Assembly (NCBI RefSeq): GCF_018402495.1 | Contig: NZ_JAGYIU010000001.1 | Span: 992,001-1,056,000, forward strand | Reading direction: 5' to 3' | DNA length: 64,000 nucleotides | DNA from: Pseudoalteromonas sp. | Lineage (GTDB): Bacteria > Pseudomonadota > Gammaproteobacteria > Enterobacterales > Alteromonadaceae | Part shown: one piece after another, positions 48,333-57,242 of the stretch | Numbering within the stretch: the first letter of the stretch is position 1 | Layout of the letters: each line of letters begins with the position of its first letter | The notes under the pieces: model-generated | What the model was told of the DNA's origin: nothing | The model's database searches: none | The model's input: the letters and a program-made list of their open reading frames with translations, nothing else | Program-made: the position numbers and the translations under genes

Positions 48333-49502
48333 ATGGTGGAACTTGCCGCTAATAGTAAATCAAATAATCCTTTAGCCCCTGTTATTGGTTTATCTTTTTT
48401 TGCTATTGCTTCGGGCTTTTTAATGAGCCTGATCCCGTTATCACTGAGTGCTTTTAAGTTAAGTATTGATCTTGCGCCTTGGCTTGCCAGCGTCTTTTAT
48501 TTTGGTTTACTTATTGGCGCGCTGTGTATTGAGCGTGTGGTAGTAAAAATTGGCCACCGTATGGCATTTATCGCATTTTTAATGTTGCTGATCATCAGTG
48601 TTATTGCACAGATCATATCCCCTACAGCCACTATGTGGTTAATTGCTCGCTTTATTGCTGGTATTGCTGTTGCGGGAGTATTTGTAGTGGTTGAGTCGTG
48701 GTTGTTAATGGCGAATACACCTAAGGCGCGAGCTAAACGCTTAGGTTTATATATGACCTCTTTATATGGTGGCAGCGCTGTGGGGCAATTAGCAATCACA
48801 CCGCTTGGCACTGAAGGTGCCGTACCGTATTTATTTGTCGTAGCCCTTTTGGCGTTGGCTATTTTAGCTCCATTATTAATTACCACAGGCCAACCTAATG
48901 CTCAGCAATTACAAAAGCTGCCACTTAAAGAGTTAAAAACTCTAAGCCGCCCTGCTATTTTAGGCTGTTTAGTATCAGGATTATTACTAGGCCCTATTTA
49001 CGGATTATTACCAGTTTATATAGCCGCGCAAGCTGATCAAGCCCAATATACCGGCTTACTTATGGCGGTGATTATTTTAGGTGGCATGCTGGTGCAACCT
49101 TTAGTGAGTTATTTATCAACCCGTATTATAAAAAGCTTACTTATGGCTATTTTTTGTTTTGTTGGTGCTGCCAGCGTAATGGGAATATTAAACGCACATA
49201 GCTTTGGCGGATTAGTTGTAAGTTACTTTGTATTAGGTGCGTGTAGTTTTGCACTTTATCCGATTGCAATTACTTTAGCGTGCGACTCCTTACCTATGGC
49301 AAAAATAGTGTCAGCAACTGAAATAATGCTGCTCAGCTACAGTGTCGGCTCTGTATTAGGCCCGTTGTTGGCAACGCATTTTTCTGATGCAAGCCATGGT
49401 GTGCTTATTTATTTAGGTGGTTGTTTAATTACCACCTGTATTTATATGCTCATAAAAAGTATGAAAAAAATACCCACAGGTAACACCCCTGTTGCAGGTT
49501 AA
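48333..49502 (+). CDS. MFS transporter (YcaD-type)
   Basis: A 389-residue major facilitator with twelve helices. The order of segments, FIALVES-type (FVVVESWLLMANTPKARAKRLGLYMTSLYGGSAVGQLAITPL) and PLVSYLSTRIIKSLLMAIFCF, is that of the YcaD group of uncharacterised MFS carriers. ATCGGAATAATCTA precedes the ATG. The gene converges with the broken helD; the hairpin between them is split by a MITE. Confidence 0.83.
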   Translation: MVELAANSKSNNPLAPVIGLSFFAIASGFLMSLIPLSLSAFKLSIDLAPWLASVFYFGLLIGALCIERVVVKIGHRMAFIAFLMLLIISVIAQIISPTATMWLIARFIAGIAVAGVFVVVESWLLMANTPKARAKRLGLYMTSLYGGSAVGQLAITPLGTEGAVPYLFVVALLALAILAPLLITTGQPNAQQLQKLPLKELKTLSRPAILGCLVSGLLLGPIYGLLPVYIAAQADQAQYTGLLMAVIILGGMLVQPLVSYLSTRIIKSLLMAIFCFVGAASVMGILNAHSFGGLVVSYFVLGACSFALYPIAITLACDSLPMAKIVSATEIMLLSYSVGSVLGPLLATHFSDASHGVLIYLGGCLITTCIYMLIKSMKKIPTGNTPVAG

Positions 49503-49510
49503 TTAACGCA

Positions 49511-49818
49511 ATAAACCGCTTAAGCTTATTCGTTTGTCATTAGGGTCTGTTGACCTTTCAAGGTTGAATTTACAGAAGTCTGTTTTGTATTTAGGCAAGG
49601 CAGCGCCTATGTGGTGTGGTTATTCCCCATAAATAGGTGATAACGCAGCATCAATGCCAAACAGGCGCTGCCCTTCGGGTTCTGCCTAGGAGCGATTTAC
49701 TCTTTGTTGGTCGGTTTTTACTTAGCCCACTAGGTTACAAACCGAGCGCCGCGATTAAACCGCCCCTAGTTTGAACAAATTTTAATCCGCAAAGGTCAAC
49801 AGGCCCTAAGCGGTTTAT
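49511..49818. terminator. Hairpin split by a MITE
   Basis: ATAAACCGCTTA (49511-49522) and TAAGCGGTTTAT (49807-49818) are perfect 12-base inverted partners now 284 bases apart. Without the MITE and one TA the loop would be about 20 bases, giving a bidirectional terminator for the MFS and helD genes. The right arm overlaps the helD stop codon. Confidence 0.55.
49543..49806. mobile_element. MITE-like non-coding element with TA flanks
   Basis: A 264-bp element with 16-base terminal inverted repeats GGGTCTGTTGACCTTT (left) and AAAGGTCAACAGGCCC (right), 15 of 16 pairing. TA flanks both ends (49541-49542 and 49807-49808), as for mariner/IS630-type insertions. Inside is a nested inverted pair GGCAGCGCC...GGCGCTGCC. 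No open frame. A worn relative is at 23405-23662. Confidence 0.7.
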
Positions 49819-50822
49819 ACCTGCGCTGCCAAATTACTGGCTTTGTTTTTTAACTCTTTTAGCTCAATTTGATGCTCGTTTATGAGCTCGTCAACAAAAC
49901 AGCTGCGGTTGTTGTCATCACTTATGATAAACACCTTGTGTTTAGCACGAGTGAGCGCCACATAAAATAAGCGTCGCTCTTCGCTATGGGCATACAAATC
50001 TTTAGCGGGTAAGAGAGCTTCTAACATTGCAGGCGATGGCTTAGTGCTCGGAAATCCAAATTGCCCGCCATGCATACCTAATATAACTACGTAATCGGCT
50101 TCTTTACCCTTTGAACCATGAAAAGTATCACACTCAATTTGTAATGAAGAAAAGGTGTGCTGCAAGGCGTTAATATCGGCTTTAGTAGGTAACTGAAAGC
50201 GATAGCGTGCCAGTAAATACACAACAGCGGGCTTATTTGTGTTGATAGCGCCAAGTACATGGGCAAGTGCCCCATTATTTAGCTCAGCTATTTTTGTATT
50301 TTTGCTTGAGACAACATTCGCTGTTTTTAATACGCTAATAGCGGGCTTTGTCACTTGTGATAACGAGTTAATTTGCTTAGCTAACTGGGCAGGGTTTTTC
50401 ATGATAAAACATGAAGCAACCTCACTAATTTTATTATTAAAACGAAACGTAACATCCAGTATGGTTTGTGTAGTAAAACCAAAATGTGCAGCAAACTCTG
50501 TGGTAAGGCGCATATCAGCACCACTAAAACGGTAAATAGCTTGCCAATCATCGCCTACTACAAACAATGAGCTTCTAGGCTTACTATCGCGCAGCGCTTT
50601 AACCAACGCCGCACGCGTAGGCGATATATCTTGAAATTCATCAACCATAATATAACGCCAAGGCGATTTAAACTTGCCTGACTCAACATATTGTGTTGCT
50701 TTTAAAATCATGTCGTCAAAATCAATTTCACCTTTCGTGTGTAAGTAATGGTTATAGTTAGCCAGTATTGGCTTTAACAATTTCCATGCCTGCTGTAACT
50801 GCTTTGACTCGCTTTTAAAGGT
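49815..50822 (-). pseudogene. helD: DNA helicase IV (HelD), 3' part
   Basis: C-terminal part of the helicase interrupted by an IS30 copy. It holds the UvrD-type motifs II (VDEFQDISPTRAALV), III (VVGDDWQAIYRFSGAD), IV region, V (FHGSKGKEADYVVILG) and VI (RRLFYVALTRAKHKVFII). Reading resumes with acc-ttt-aaa-agc (TFKS) straight after the element. Without the IS the predicted protein is about 707 residues, similar to E. coli HelD (684). The remaining piece lacks the Walker A part and should be inactive alone. Confidence 0.9.
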
Positions 50823-51905
50823 CTTGAATTCAAGTATTAAGTGCAATCATTATGCAGCCACCAGAACTTCTGATTGCCCGGTAAATAATTCATGAGGAGT
50901 TTTATATCCTCTTGTCTTTCTTGGCCGATGGTTGAGCTTATCAACTGCCGCCTGTATTTCTGACTCACTTAGCGCCATAAAGTCAGTTCCCTTAGGGAAG
51001 AAGCGCCTGAGTAAGCCGTTGGTATTCTCATTTATGCCCCTCTCCCATGATGAATATGGGTGAGCGAAATACACATCCGCTTCTAATTTTTGTGCAATAT
51101 GCTCATGGTAAGCAAACTCTTTTCCATTATCTAAAGTCACGGTAATAACCTTATCTTTATATGGTGTCATACACTTTATCAGCGCATCGGCTGTTATTTG
51201 CGCATGTTTGCTTTCAATTCTGTGAACGATTGTATATAACGTTTTACGTTCAACCATTGTGACAAAGGCATTTTTACGCCCTTTACCTATCACTGTGTCA
51301 CCCTCCCAATCACCAATCCTAGACTTTGCATCCACAATACTTGGGCGTTCATCAATACTGACTCGATTAACTATCTGTCCACGTTTATCGTAGCTTCCAT
51401 AGCGTTTTTTATACTTTTTACATGCACGAGTGAGTGTCTTATATAGTTCACCACCATGAGCCTTGTCCCTGTAAATATATTGATAAATCGTTTCATGATG
51501 TAAAACGACCTTTTTCTCTAAAGCTAAGCGACCTGCCACCTGCTCTGGCGAAAGCCCGTTAAGCAACAATTTATTAATCCATTCAGTAACTTCATCTGTT
51601 AACTTACTTGCTTTGAAAGATGATTTGCGTCTTTGCTCTGCAAAATTATTGGCTTGGTTAGGCCGATAGCCTTTAAGCCCTTTATTGCGTTTTAACTCTC
51701 TGAAATGAATGACGGTGAACGAGTTAGTTCATCAGCAATTTGTTTTTGGTTATTTCCTGCTTTTATTAACGCGTAAATCTGGTATCTTTCTTCTTGTGTC
51801 AGCTGTTTATATTTCATTAAAGCAATTTCCTTTGGCGAGAAAATGGCCGAATTATAACAGCTGGCCATCTAATCTGAGAAATTGCACTTATTATCCGAAT
51901 TTAGG
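50823..51905 (-). mobile_element. IS30-family insertion sequence, second copy, in helD
   Basis: A 1083-bp copy nearly identical to the one at 21836-22919, with the same inverted repeats (50823-50847 and 51881-51905). It is flanked by a GGT duplication (50820-50822 and 51906-51908). It lies in the same orientation as helD. It is one base shorter than the first copy, matching the deletion in its transposase gene. Confidence 0.93.
50850..51817 (-). pseudogene. Frameshifted IS30-family transposase
   Basis: Same transposase as at 21924-22892 but with a one-base deletion near 51702. Codons read TRSPSFISES-stop after about 41 residues, whereas the intact copy reads TRSPSSISREL. The rest (from MLLNGLSPEQ on) remains open and carries all DDE residues. 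A few other substitutions occur (for example H to Y and E to G near the end). Confidence 0.9.
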
Positions 51906-53024
51906 GGTTGTATTTGCTGTTTTATACACGCTAATTAATTGACTAAATAAAGTCGCTAATTTGGTTAGATAACCGCCAGCTTTTATCTCTTTTAGAAGCG
52001 CTATATGACTAGGCTTTGCAGTGCTTAATTCAAACCCACTTTTAACGTCATTAAGATTGTTATTTATATAGTTTACCAATGCTTTAGCATACTGTGGCTT
52101 AGCATTAGCAAGCGATTCAAAACACCCTTCAACCCATTTTATTTTAGCTTTTTCGTTTTCAGCAAGTTTAGATATTTTAGGTGGCTTGCCCTCAACCTCA
52201 GTAATAATAGTTAAACCTAAACTGTGAAAAGTAGCGGTTTTTATAGCCTGTGTATTCAGCTTAGTTTTAATACGTTCGTCCATTTCACTGGCAGCTTGCT
52301 TACCATAGGCGAGTAATAAAATATCATCGTAATTAGCTTGCTCACTGTTAACTAAATAGCCCGCTCGCGCCACCATTACACTGGTTTTACCTGTGCCGGC
52401 TCCGGCTAATACGAGGTTATTATCGTCATCGATAATGCATGCCCGTCTTTGCTTTTCAGTAAGTGGGTTTGCTTCAACGTTATCGAAAAAACCAGCATAA
52501 CGCTGCAACTGTGTTTGTGTGTATTTATGCTGTAAAAAGCGAGTTAATGAATCGCTCCACTGACTATATTGTTCGAGCAGTTTTATTTGCGTACTAACAA
52601 GTGCCAATGCCTCACTCTTTTTTATCCAAGGTAACCAGCGGTTGTATTGCTGTTTAACGCGCTGTTTTATATCTGCCACATAGGATTGACGCAAAAATTG
52701 ATGATGTGCAAATTGGTTAATATTTTCTAGCAGCTGATTTAATGGTTCAATATTATTATTGACCCATAGCTGATCCGTTTTGGCTTTAAGTATTCGGTGA
52801 CTGCCATAAGCCCTCATCCACACTCGATACTGCCCAGACTGTGTTGAAAAACGTAGTGTTTGTCCAAGCACCCCATATTCATAACAAATAGGCGAGGTTA
52901 AATCGCACCAATTCAGTGTATCCGTGTGCTTTTTGTTGTTAATGACTAAACCTTGTTGATTAATATCAACAGCGAGGTGTGGGGTAAACAGGCGGCCAAA
53001 TACGCTGGGGAAAATAGAATTCAT
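51906..53024 (-). pseudogene. helD: DNA helicase IV (HelD), 5' part
   Basis: N-terminal part of the disrupted helicase. HelD-type N-terminal domain (FGRLFTPHLAVDINQQGLVINNKKHTDTLNWCDL) precedes the ATPase with Walker A LVLAGAGTGKTSVMVARAGYL and motif Ia ATFHSLGLTII. The frame runs ISVYKTANTT then enters the IS and stops after PKFG. ATG at 53024 with AAAGGA upstream is favoured; the longer frame starts with TTG at 53057. Removing the IS and one GGT gives VYKTANTTFKSESKQ in frame. Confidence 0.9.
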
Positions 53025-53231
53025 TAACAGCAGAATTCCTTTATAAAAATAAACCAATTAGCGCTATTTTAAGGGAATAATGTTTATAAGTGTAATAAAA
53101 ATAAAGATAAATAATGGCGCGGTGCCTGCTACACCATTATTTAGCCGATGCTGGGTTTTTAATAATCTAAAAACAATTTAATTAACGCTTTTTTGTAACC
53201 TAACCCGCTTATTGGCGACTGCTACTGAGCC

Positions 53232-53939
53232 CTAACCTAATGTATCAATAATAATTATTTCACACTCTGTTGTTGTAGTTAGCGTGATAAAATCAGCATG
53301 AGTGACCTCAGTACCATCCCCTTTGTTCATGGTAATTACACTGTTTTTGTCATCTACAGTAAATACACCATCAGATGCAAGTACATAAGCTTGATGATCA
53401 ATACGCTGAGTGATGGTGGTACCTTTTGCAAGCTTTCCACCATAAATGCGTGCTTGTTGATTAATAAATAAAGTATTTCCCGCATCTTCTGCATAACCCG
53501 ACACTAAAAGCGTAAGCTCGTTAGCTACGTCGGTCGGAAATTTTTTACTTTCCCAACGGGGCTGCACATTATGCTGATTACTTTGAATCCAAATTTGATA
53601 AAACGTCAAAGGTTCATCTGTTAGGTTATATTCTGAGTGGGTAATACCGGTGCCTGCACTCATTACCTGCACCTCACCTTGCTCGGTGATCCCTTTGTTG
53701 CCCATGCTATCTTGATGAGTAATGGCACCACTGCGGATAAAACTAATAATTTCCATATTTCTGTGCGGATGCGCTCCAAAACCCATTTCAGGTGCAACCC
53801 AATCATCATTAATAACGCGTAATGTACCAAAGCCCATACGTGCCGGATTATAGTAATGTGCAAAACTAAAATGATGTTTAGATTTAAGCCAACCGTGATC
53901 GGCACTGCCTAAACTGTTCTTTGGATAATGATTGATCAT
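53232..53939 (-). CDS. Pirin-family protein (YhhW-like)
   Basis: A 235-residue bicupin. The N-terminal metal site is visible: FGAHPHRNMEIISFI, ITHQDSMGN and MSAGTGITHSEYN (three His and one Glu). E. coli YhhW acts as a quercetin dioxygenase in vitro; the physiological role is unclear. Last gene of a three-gene minus-strand unit with doxX and yqjG (29-base gap), opposite a LysR regulator, a common bacterial cluster that responds to redox or quinone-like compounds. Confidence 0.88.
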   Translation of the reverse strand: MINHYPKNSLGSADHGWLKSKHHFSFAHYYNPARMGFGTLRVINDDWVAPEMGFGAHPHRNMEIISFIRSGAITHQDSMGNKGITEQGEVQVMSAGTGITHSEYNLTDEPLTFYQIWIQSNQHNVQPRWESKKFPTDVANELTLLVSGYAEDAGNTLFINQQARIYGGKLAKGTTITQRIDHQAYVLASDGVFTVDDKNSVITMNKGDGTEVTHADFITLTTTTECEIIIIDTLG

Positions 53940-53968
53940 GGTCTTTCCTCAAAAAGAATAAACATTAA

Positions 53969-54919
53969 TTAATATTGACGTTCACGGTCGTGTGGAGCAT
54001 CAAAATGATGCTTTGCACCCAGCGGTACTATTTGTGTTGGATTAATCGTTAAGTGGCTTACATAGTAATGCACCTTTGTGTACTCTAAATCGACTGTTTC
54101 TTTAACACCCGGTACTTGGTAGAGCTCGTTAACGTAATTGCTAATATGGTGAAACTCGCTTAATTTTTGACGGTTACACTTAAAATGCCCGTGATACACC
54201 GCATCAAAGCGGATGAGGGTTGTAAATAATCGCCAATCGGCCTCAGTGAGAGTATCGCCTACTAAATAACGCTGTTTTGCTAATCGTGCTTCTAACCAGT
54301 CTAAGCTATCAAATAGTGCGGTGTAAGCCTCGTTGTAAGCCTCTTGTGTTGTAGCAAAACCGGCTTTATATACTCCATTATTGATAGTGTTATACACGCG
54401 GTTATTCACGGCTTCGATTTCTTCACGAAGTGGCTCTGGATAATAATCATCAGTATTGCCAGTGAGCTCATTAAACGCACTATTAAGCATACGAATGATC
54501 TCTATTGATTCATTATTTACAATAGTTTGCGTTTTTTTATCCCATAAAATAGGCACGGTAACACGCCCTTCATAGCTAGGGTCTGCTTTTAAATACAATT
54601 GGTAAGCGTAATCTAAGTTATAAAGTGGATCGCCCTGCTCGCCAAATTCCCAACCATTTTCCATCATCGGAGCTTCAACAATGCTCATAGAAATAATGTC
54701 TTCGAGCTGCTTTAATTTACGAAAAATAATGGTGCGGTGCGCCCAAGGACAAGCCAACGACACATATAAATGATAACGACCCGCTTCTGGTTTAAATTTA
54801 CTGTTTTGCGCTGATGAAATCGTATCTCTAAAGCGGCTATCTTGGCGTACAAATTTACCGTCGCTTTTTTCGGTATCGTACCATTTATCGACCCATTCAC
54901 CGTTAACAAGTAATCCCAT
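53969..54919 (-). CDS. yqjG: Glutathionyl-hydroquinone reductase (YqjG-type GST)
   Basis: Xi-class glutathione transferase of 316 residues. The catalytic cysteine is C57 in LACPWAHRTIIFRKLKQLEDIISMSIVEAPM. NNESIEIIRMLNSAFNEL is the cis-proline/SE-type glutathione site and TEADWRLFTTLIRFDAVYHGHFKCN the C-terminal helical domain. It reduces glutathionyl-hydroquinones. GGAGAC precedes the ATG. Middle gene of the doxX-yqjG-pirin unit. Confidence 0.92.
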   Translation of the reverse strand: MGLLVNGEWVDKWYDTEKSDGKFVRQDSRFRDTISSAQNSKFKPEAGRYHLYVSLACPWAHRTIIFRKLKQLEDIISMSIVEAPMMENGWEFGEQGDPLYNLDYAYQLYLKADPSYEGRVTVPILWDKKTQTIVNNESIEIIRMLNSAFNELTGNTDDYYPEPLREEIEAVNNRVYNTINNGVYKAGFATTQEAYNEAYTALFDSLDWLEARLAKQRYLVGDTLTEADWRLFTTLIRFDAVYHGHFKCNRQKLSEFHHISNYVNELYQVPGVKETVDLEYTKVHYYVSHLTINPTQIVPLGAKHHFDAPHDRERQY

Positions 54920-54997
54920 GTCCGTCTCCTTAATTTATAGAATGTGCCAACCTTACGTAGATTGGCAGCTTAAAGTTTAGTCACTTATGTGATCAGC

Positions 54998-55450
54998 TTA
55001 TTGATTTAATTTGCTATGAATTTTTCCATCAACAGATAGCTTTCCAGCTCCTTGGATCAGTAGAGCTAGGGTAATAGCTAACAGCGATAACGCAAATTCA
55101 TAGCCGTTGTTGCTCATAAATAAACCGTTATCTATGTGCGTGGTAAAAATAGCAACCACCATAGTGATAGCCAGTACAAAACTCGCAGGACGCACCAGTA
55201 AGCCTATAAGCAACAATGTGCCTCCAAAGAATTCAGCACTGCCTGCCATTAATGCCATTAAATACCCAGGCGCTAAGCCAATCGATTCCATCCATTGCCC
55301 GGTGCCTTCTAGGCCGTAGCCGCCAAACCATGCAAATAATTTTTGCGCACCATGTGCACTAAACACTAACCCCGCAATAAGCCTTAATGGTAGTGCTGCA
55401 AAAGACTGTTCAGTTTTTGTGATGATGTTAAAGATGTTTTTAGTCGTCAT
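54998..55450 (-). CDS. DoxX-family membrane protein
   Basis: A 150-residue, four-helix membrane protein. LPLRLIAGLVFSAHGAQKLFAWFGGYGLEGTGQWMESIGLAPGYLMALMAGSAEFFGGTLLLIGLLVRPAS is the DoxX/YphA signature. Members take part in redox stress or quinone-linked membrane chemistry. First gene of the unit with yqjG and pirin and divergent from the LysR gene. Confidence 0.88.
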   Translation of the reverse strand: MTTKNIFNIITKTEQSFAALPLRLIAGLVFSAHGAQKLFAWFGGYGLEGTGQWMESIGLAPGYLMALMAGSAEFFGGTLLLIGLLVRPASFVLAITMVVAIFTTHIDNGLFMSNNGYEFALSLLAITLALLIQGAGKLSVDGKIHSKLNQ

Positions 55451-55536
55451 AGTGTTAACCTACATGATATGTATTGAGTATGCAGCCATTGTATAAGTTG
55501 AATTAGAATTAAATAACCCCTATTATTTACTCTATA

Positions 55537-55555
55537 TGTTCAAATATTTTGAACA
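55537..55555. promoter_or_regulatory. Palindrome between doxX and lysR
   Basis: TGTTCAAA-TAT-TTTGAACA has perfect eight-base arms, 20 bases before the LysR ATG in the divergent promoter region. A LysR site (T-N11-A fits inside it) is likely. Confidence 0.45.
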
Positions 55556-55574
55556 GTTAATATTTGGTATTATT

Positions 55575-56474
55575 ATGAATACACCCCCTATCAGCATTGA
55601 GGCTTTACTGGTATTAGACGCCATTGAGCATCGTGGCAGTTATGCCGCCGCTGCAGAGCAACTTAATAAAGTGCCATCAGCCCTGTCGTATATTGTTAAT
55701 AAACTTGAAGAGCAATTAAATGTAACTTTGTTTCAACGCCAAGGTCGTCGTGCGGTTTTAACCCCAGCAGGTAAACATTTACTAACCGAGGGGCGTAAAG
55801 TGCTCAATGCTATAAATAGTTTGTCTGAGCAAACACAAACTATAGCCAATGGTTGGGAGCCACGGATCCGTATTGCCTATGACTCTATTTTTGATATGAG
55901 TGGCACATTTAAGAGCTTGCAACTTTTTTTAAATGAACATAAAAATATTGAAATTGATGTTAAAGAAGAAGTACTCAATGGCACATGGGAGGCTTTAATT
56001 GAGGATAATGTTGACCTATTAATTGGCGCGCCGGCTCCCGTTCCCAATCAAAAAGGAATAAGAGCAGTAAAAATAGCAGATATTCAAAATGTTCTGGTGG
56101 TTCACCCTAGCCACCCGTTAGCGCAACTAAAAACACCCATTGAGCCCAGCGAACTTGGTCAATACACTACGGTTATAGTACATGATTCCGCAAAGCAGAG
56201 CATTCCGTGGTCAGCTAATTTAATCGAAGGTAATCAACGTTTTTATGTAAGTTCTGTAAGCCAAAAAATAACCGCTATTTTATCCGCTATTGGTATTGGT
56301 TATTTACCTACAAACCTTATTGCTGAGCATGTAAAAGCTAACAAACTGCATGTTGTGGAACTTACCGAACCACGCCCATTACAAGAGTTATATCTTGCAT
56401 GGAAAATAACAAATAAAGGCAAAGGGTTAAAAAAATTGACTCATCTTTTAATCAATAATAATTTACTAAGCTAA
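55575..56474 (+). CDS. LysR-family regulator of the doxX-yqjG-pirin unit
   Basis: A 299-residue LysR protein: winged helix about 5-65 (LLVLDAIEHRGSYAAAAEQLNKVPSALSYIVNKLEEQLNVTLFQRQGRRAVLTPAG), effector domain about 90-295. The ATG at 55575 matches the usual start; an earlier TTG/ATG-like start at 55536 would read through the palindrome. Divergent position indicates control of the doxX operon by a redox-active compound. Confidence 0.87.
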   Translation: MNTPPISIEALLVLDAIEHRGSYAAAAEQLNKVPSALSYIVNKLEEQLNVTLFQRQGRRAVLTPAGKHLLTEGRKVLNAINSLSEQTQTIANGWEPRIRIAYDSIFDMSGTFKSLQLFLNEHKNIEIDVKEEVLNGTWEALIEDNVDLLIGAPAPVPNQKGIRAVKIADIQNVLVVHPSHPLAQLKTPIEPSELGQYTTVIVHDSAKQSIPWSANLIEGNQRFYVSSVSQKITAILSAIGIGYLPTNLIAEHVKANKLHVVELTEPRPLQELYLAWKITNKGKGLKKLTHLLINNNLLS

Positions 56475-56486
56475 CTACATAAATGC

Positions 56487-56524
56487 AAAAGCCCACGCTC
56501 ACTAAATTAGCATGGGCTTTTTAA
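56487..56524. terminator. Bidirectional terminator
   Basis: AAAAGCCCACGCT and AGCATGGGCTTTTT pair with one mismatch, between convergent lysR and the TPR-like gene. Confidence 0.75.
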
Positions 56525-56538
56525 ATCAGTAATAAACG

Positions 56539-56949
56539 TTATAGAGCAAGATCTTGCTTAGCGCGCGTTAAGTTATGCGACACTAACTCGTTACCAGACA
56601 TTTGCTGTGCTTCGTAAAAATCTGATAATGCAGCAGTTTCGTTTTTAGCCATTAAACGCCCTACTCCCCGATTACTCAAAGCAAATGAAGTCAGCTCACG
56701 TACTTTAAAACGCGGGCCTTTACTTTGCTTTAATAACGTAATCGCTTTTGAGCAGATTTCTTCAGCTTGGCTGTAATTTTTTGATTTTACATTTAATGCG
56801 CAACTGTTAAATGCAACTTCGAATTCTTGTGGGGCTGTTGCAGCCTCTTCAATAACCATTAACTTGTAGTCACTTTGCTCAGCCATTACAGCAGCTGAGC
56901 AAGTTAATAAAGAGCCAAGAGCGATGGTTTTGATAAGTGAACGTTTCAT
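56539..56949 (-). CDS. Exported TPR-like protein
   Basis: A 136-residue secreted protein (signal MKRSLIKTIALGSLLTCSAAVMA). The mature part forms helical pairs: FEVAFNSCALNVKSKNYSQAEEICSKAITLLKQSKG and FALSNRGVGRLMAKNETAALSDFYEAQQMSGNE resemble two TPR units. Two cysteines may pair in the periplasm. Family not recognised. AGGAAAC precedes the ATG. The 56950-57242 spacer after it is AT-rich with no clear site. Confidence 0.7.
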   Translation of the reverse strand: MKRSLIKTIALGSLLTCSAAVMAEQSDYKLMVIEEAATAPQEFEVAFNSCALNVKSKNYSQAEEICSKAITLLKQSKGPRFKVRELTSFALSNRGVGRLMAKNETAALSDFYEAQQMSGNELVSHNLTRAKQDLAL

Positions 56950-57242
56950 GATTAGTTTCCTATTTGGTTAGTCGTGCTTGTTGCCGACAACTAAACTTTA
57001 GAGTGTTTACTTAATCTCGACAAACGATTAAAAACAAACCAATAAGTGAAAAAAACTAACCTATAAACTTTAGGATATGCTGACATTTGTAGACTAAAAT
57101 TTTAATGTGCTAAGCTACAAATTATTAAGTAGCAAAGAGTTAATATTAAAGCCTGCACTCATATAAAGCAGCACGTGTTTGCATCTATACGACGAAATTA
57201 GCTAATTATGCGCAAGTAACAAACACGGCTGCAATTTAACTA

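Noticed and set aside
49815..53057. Two separate helicase genes
   Set aside because: Motifs are divided between the halves and a duplicated GGT with an IS30 copy lies between; they are one broken gene.
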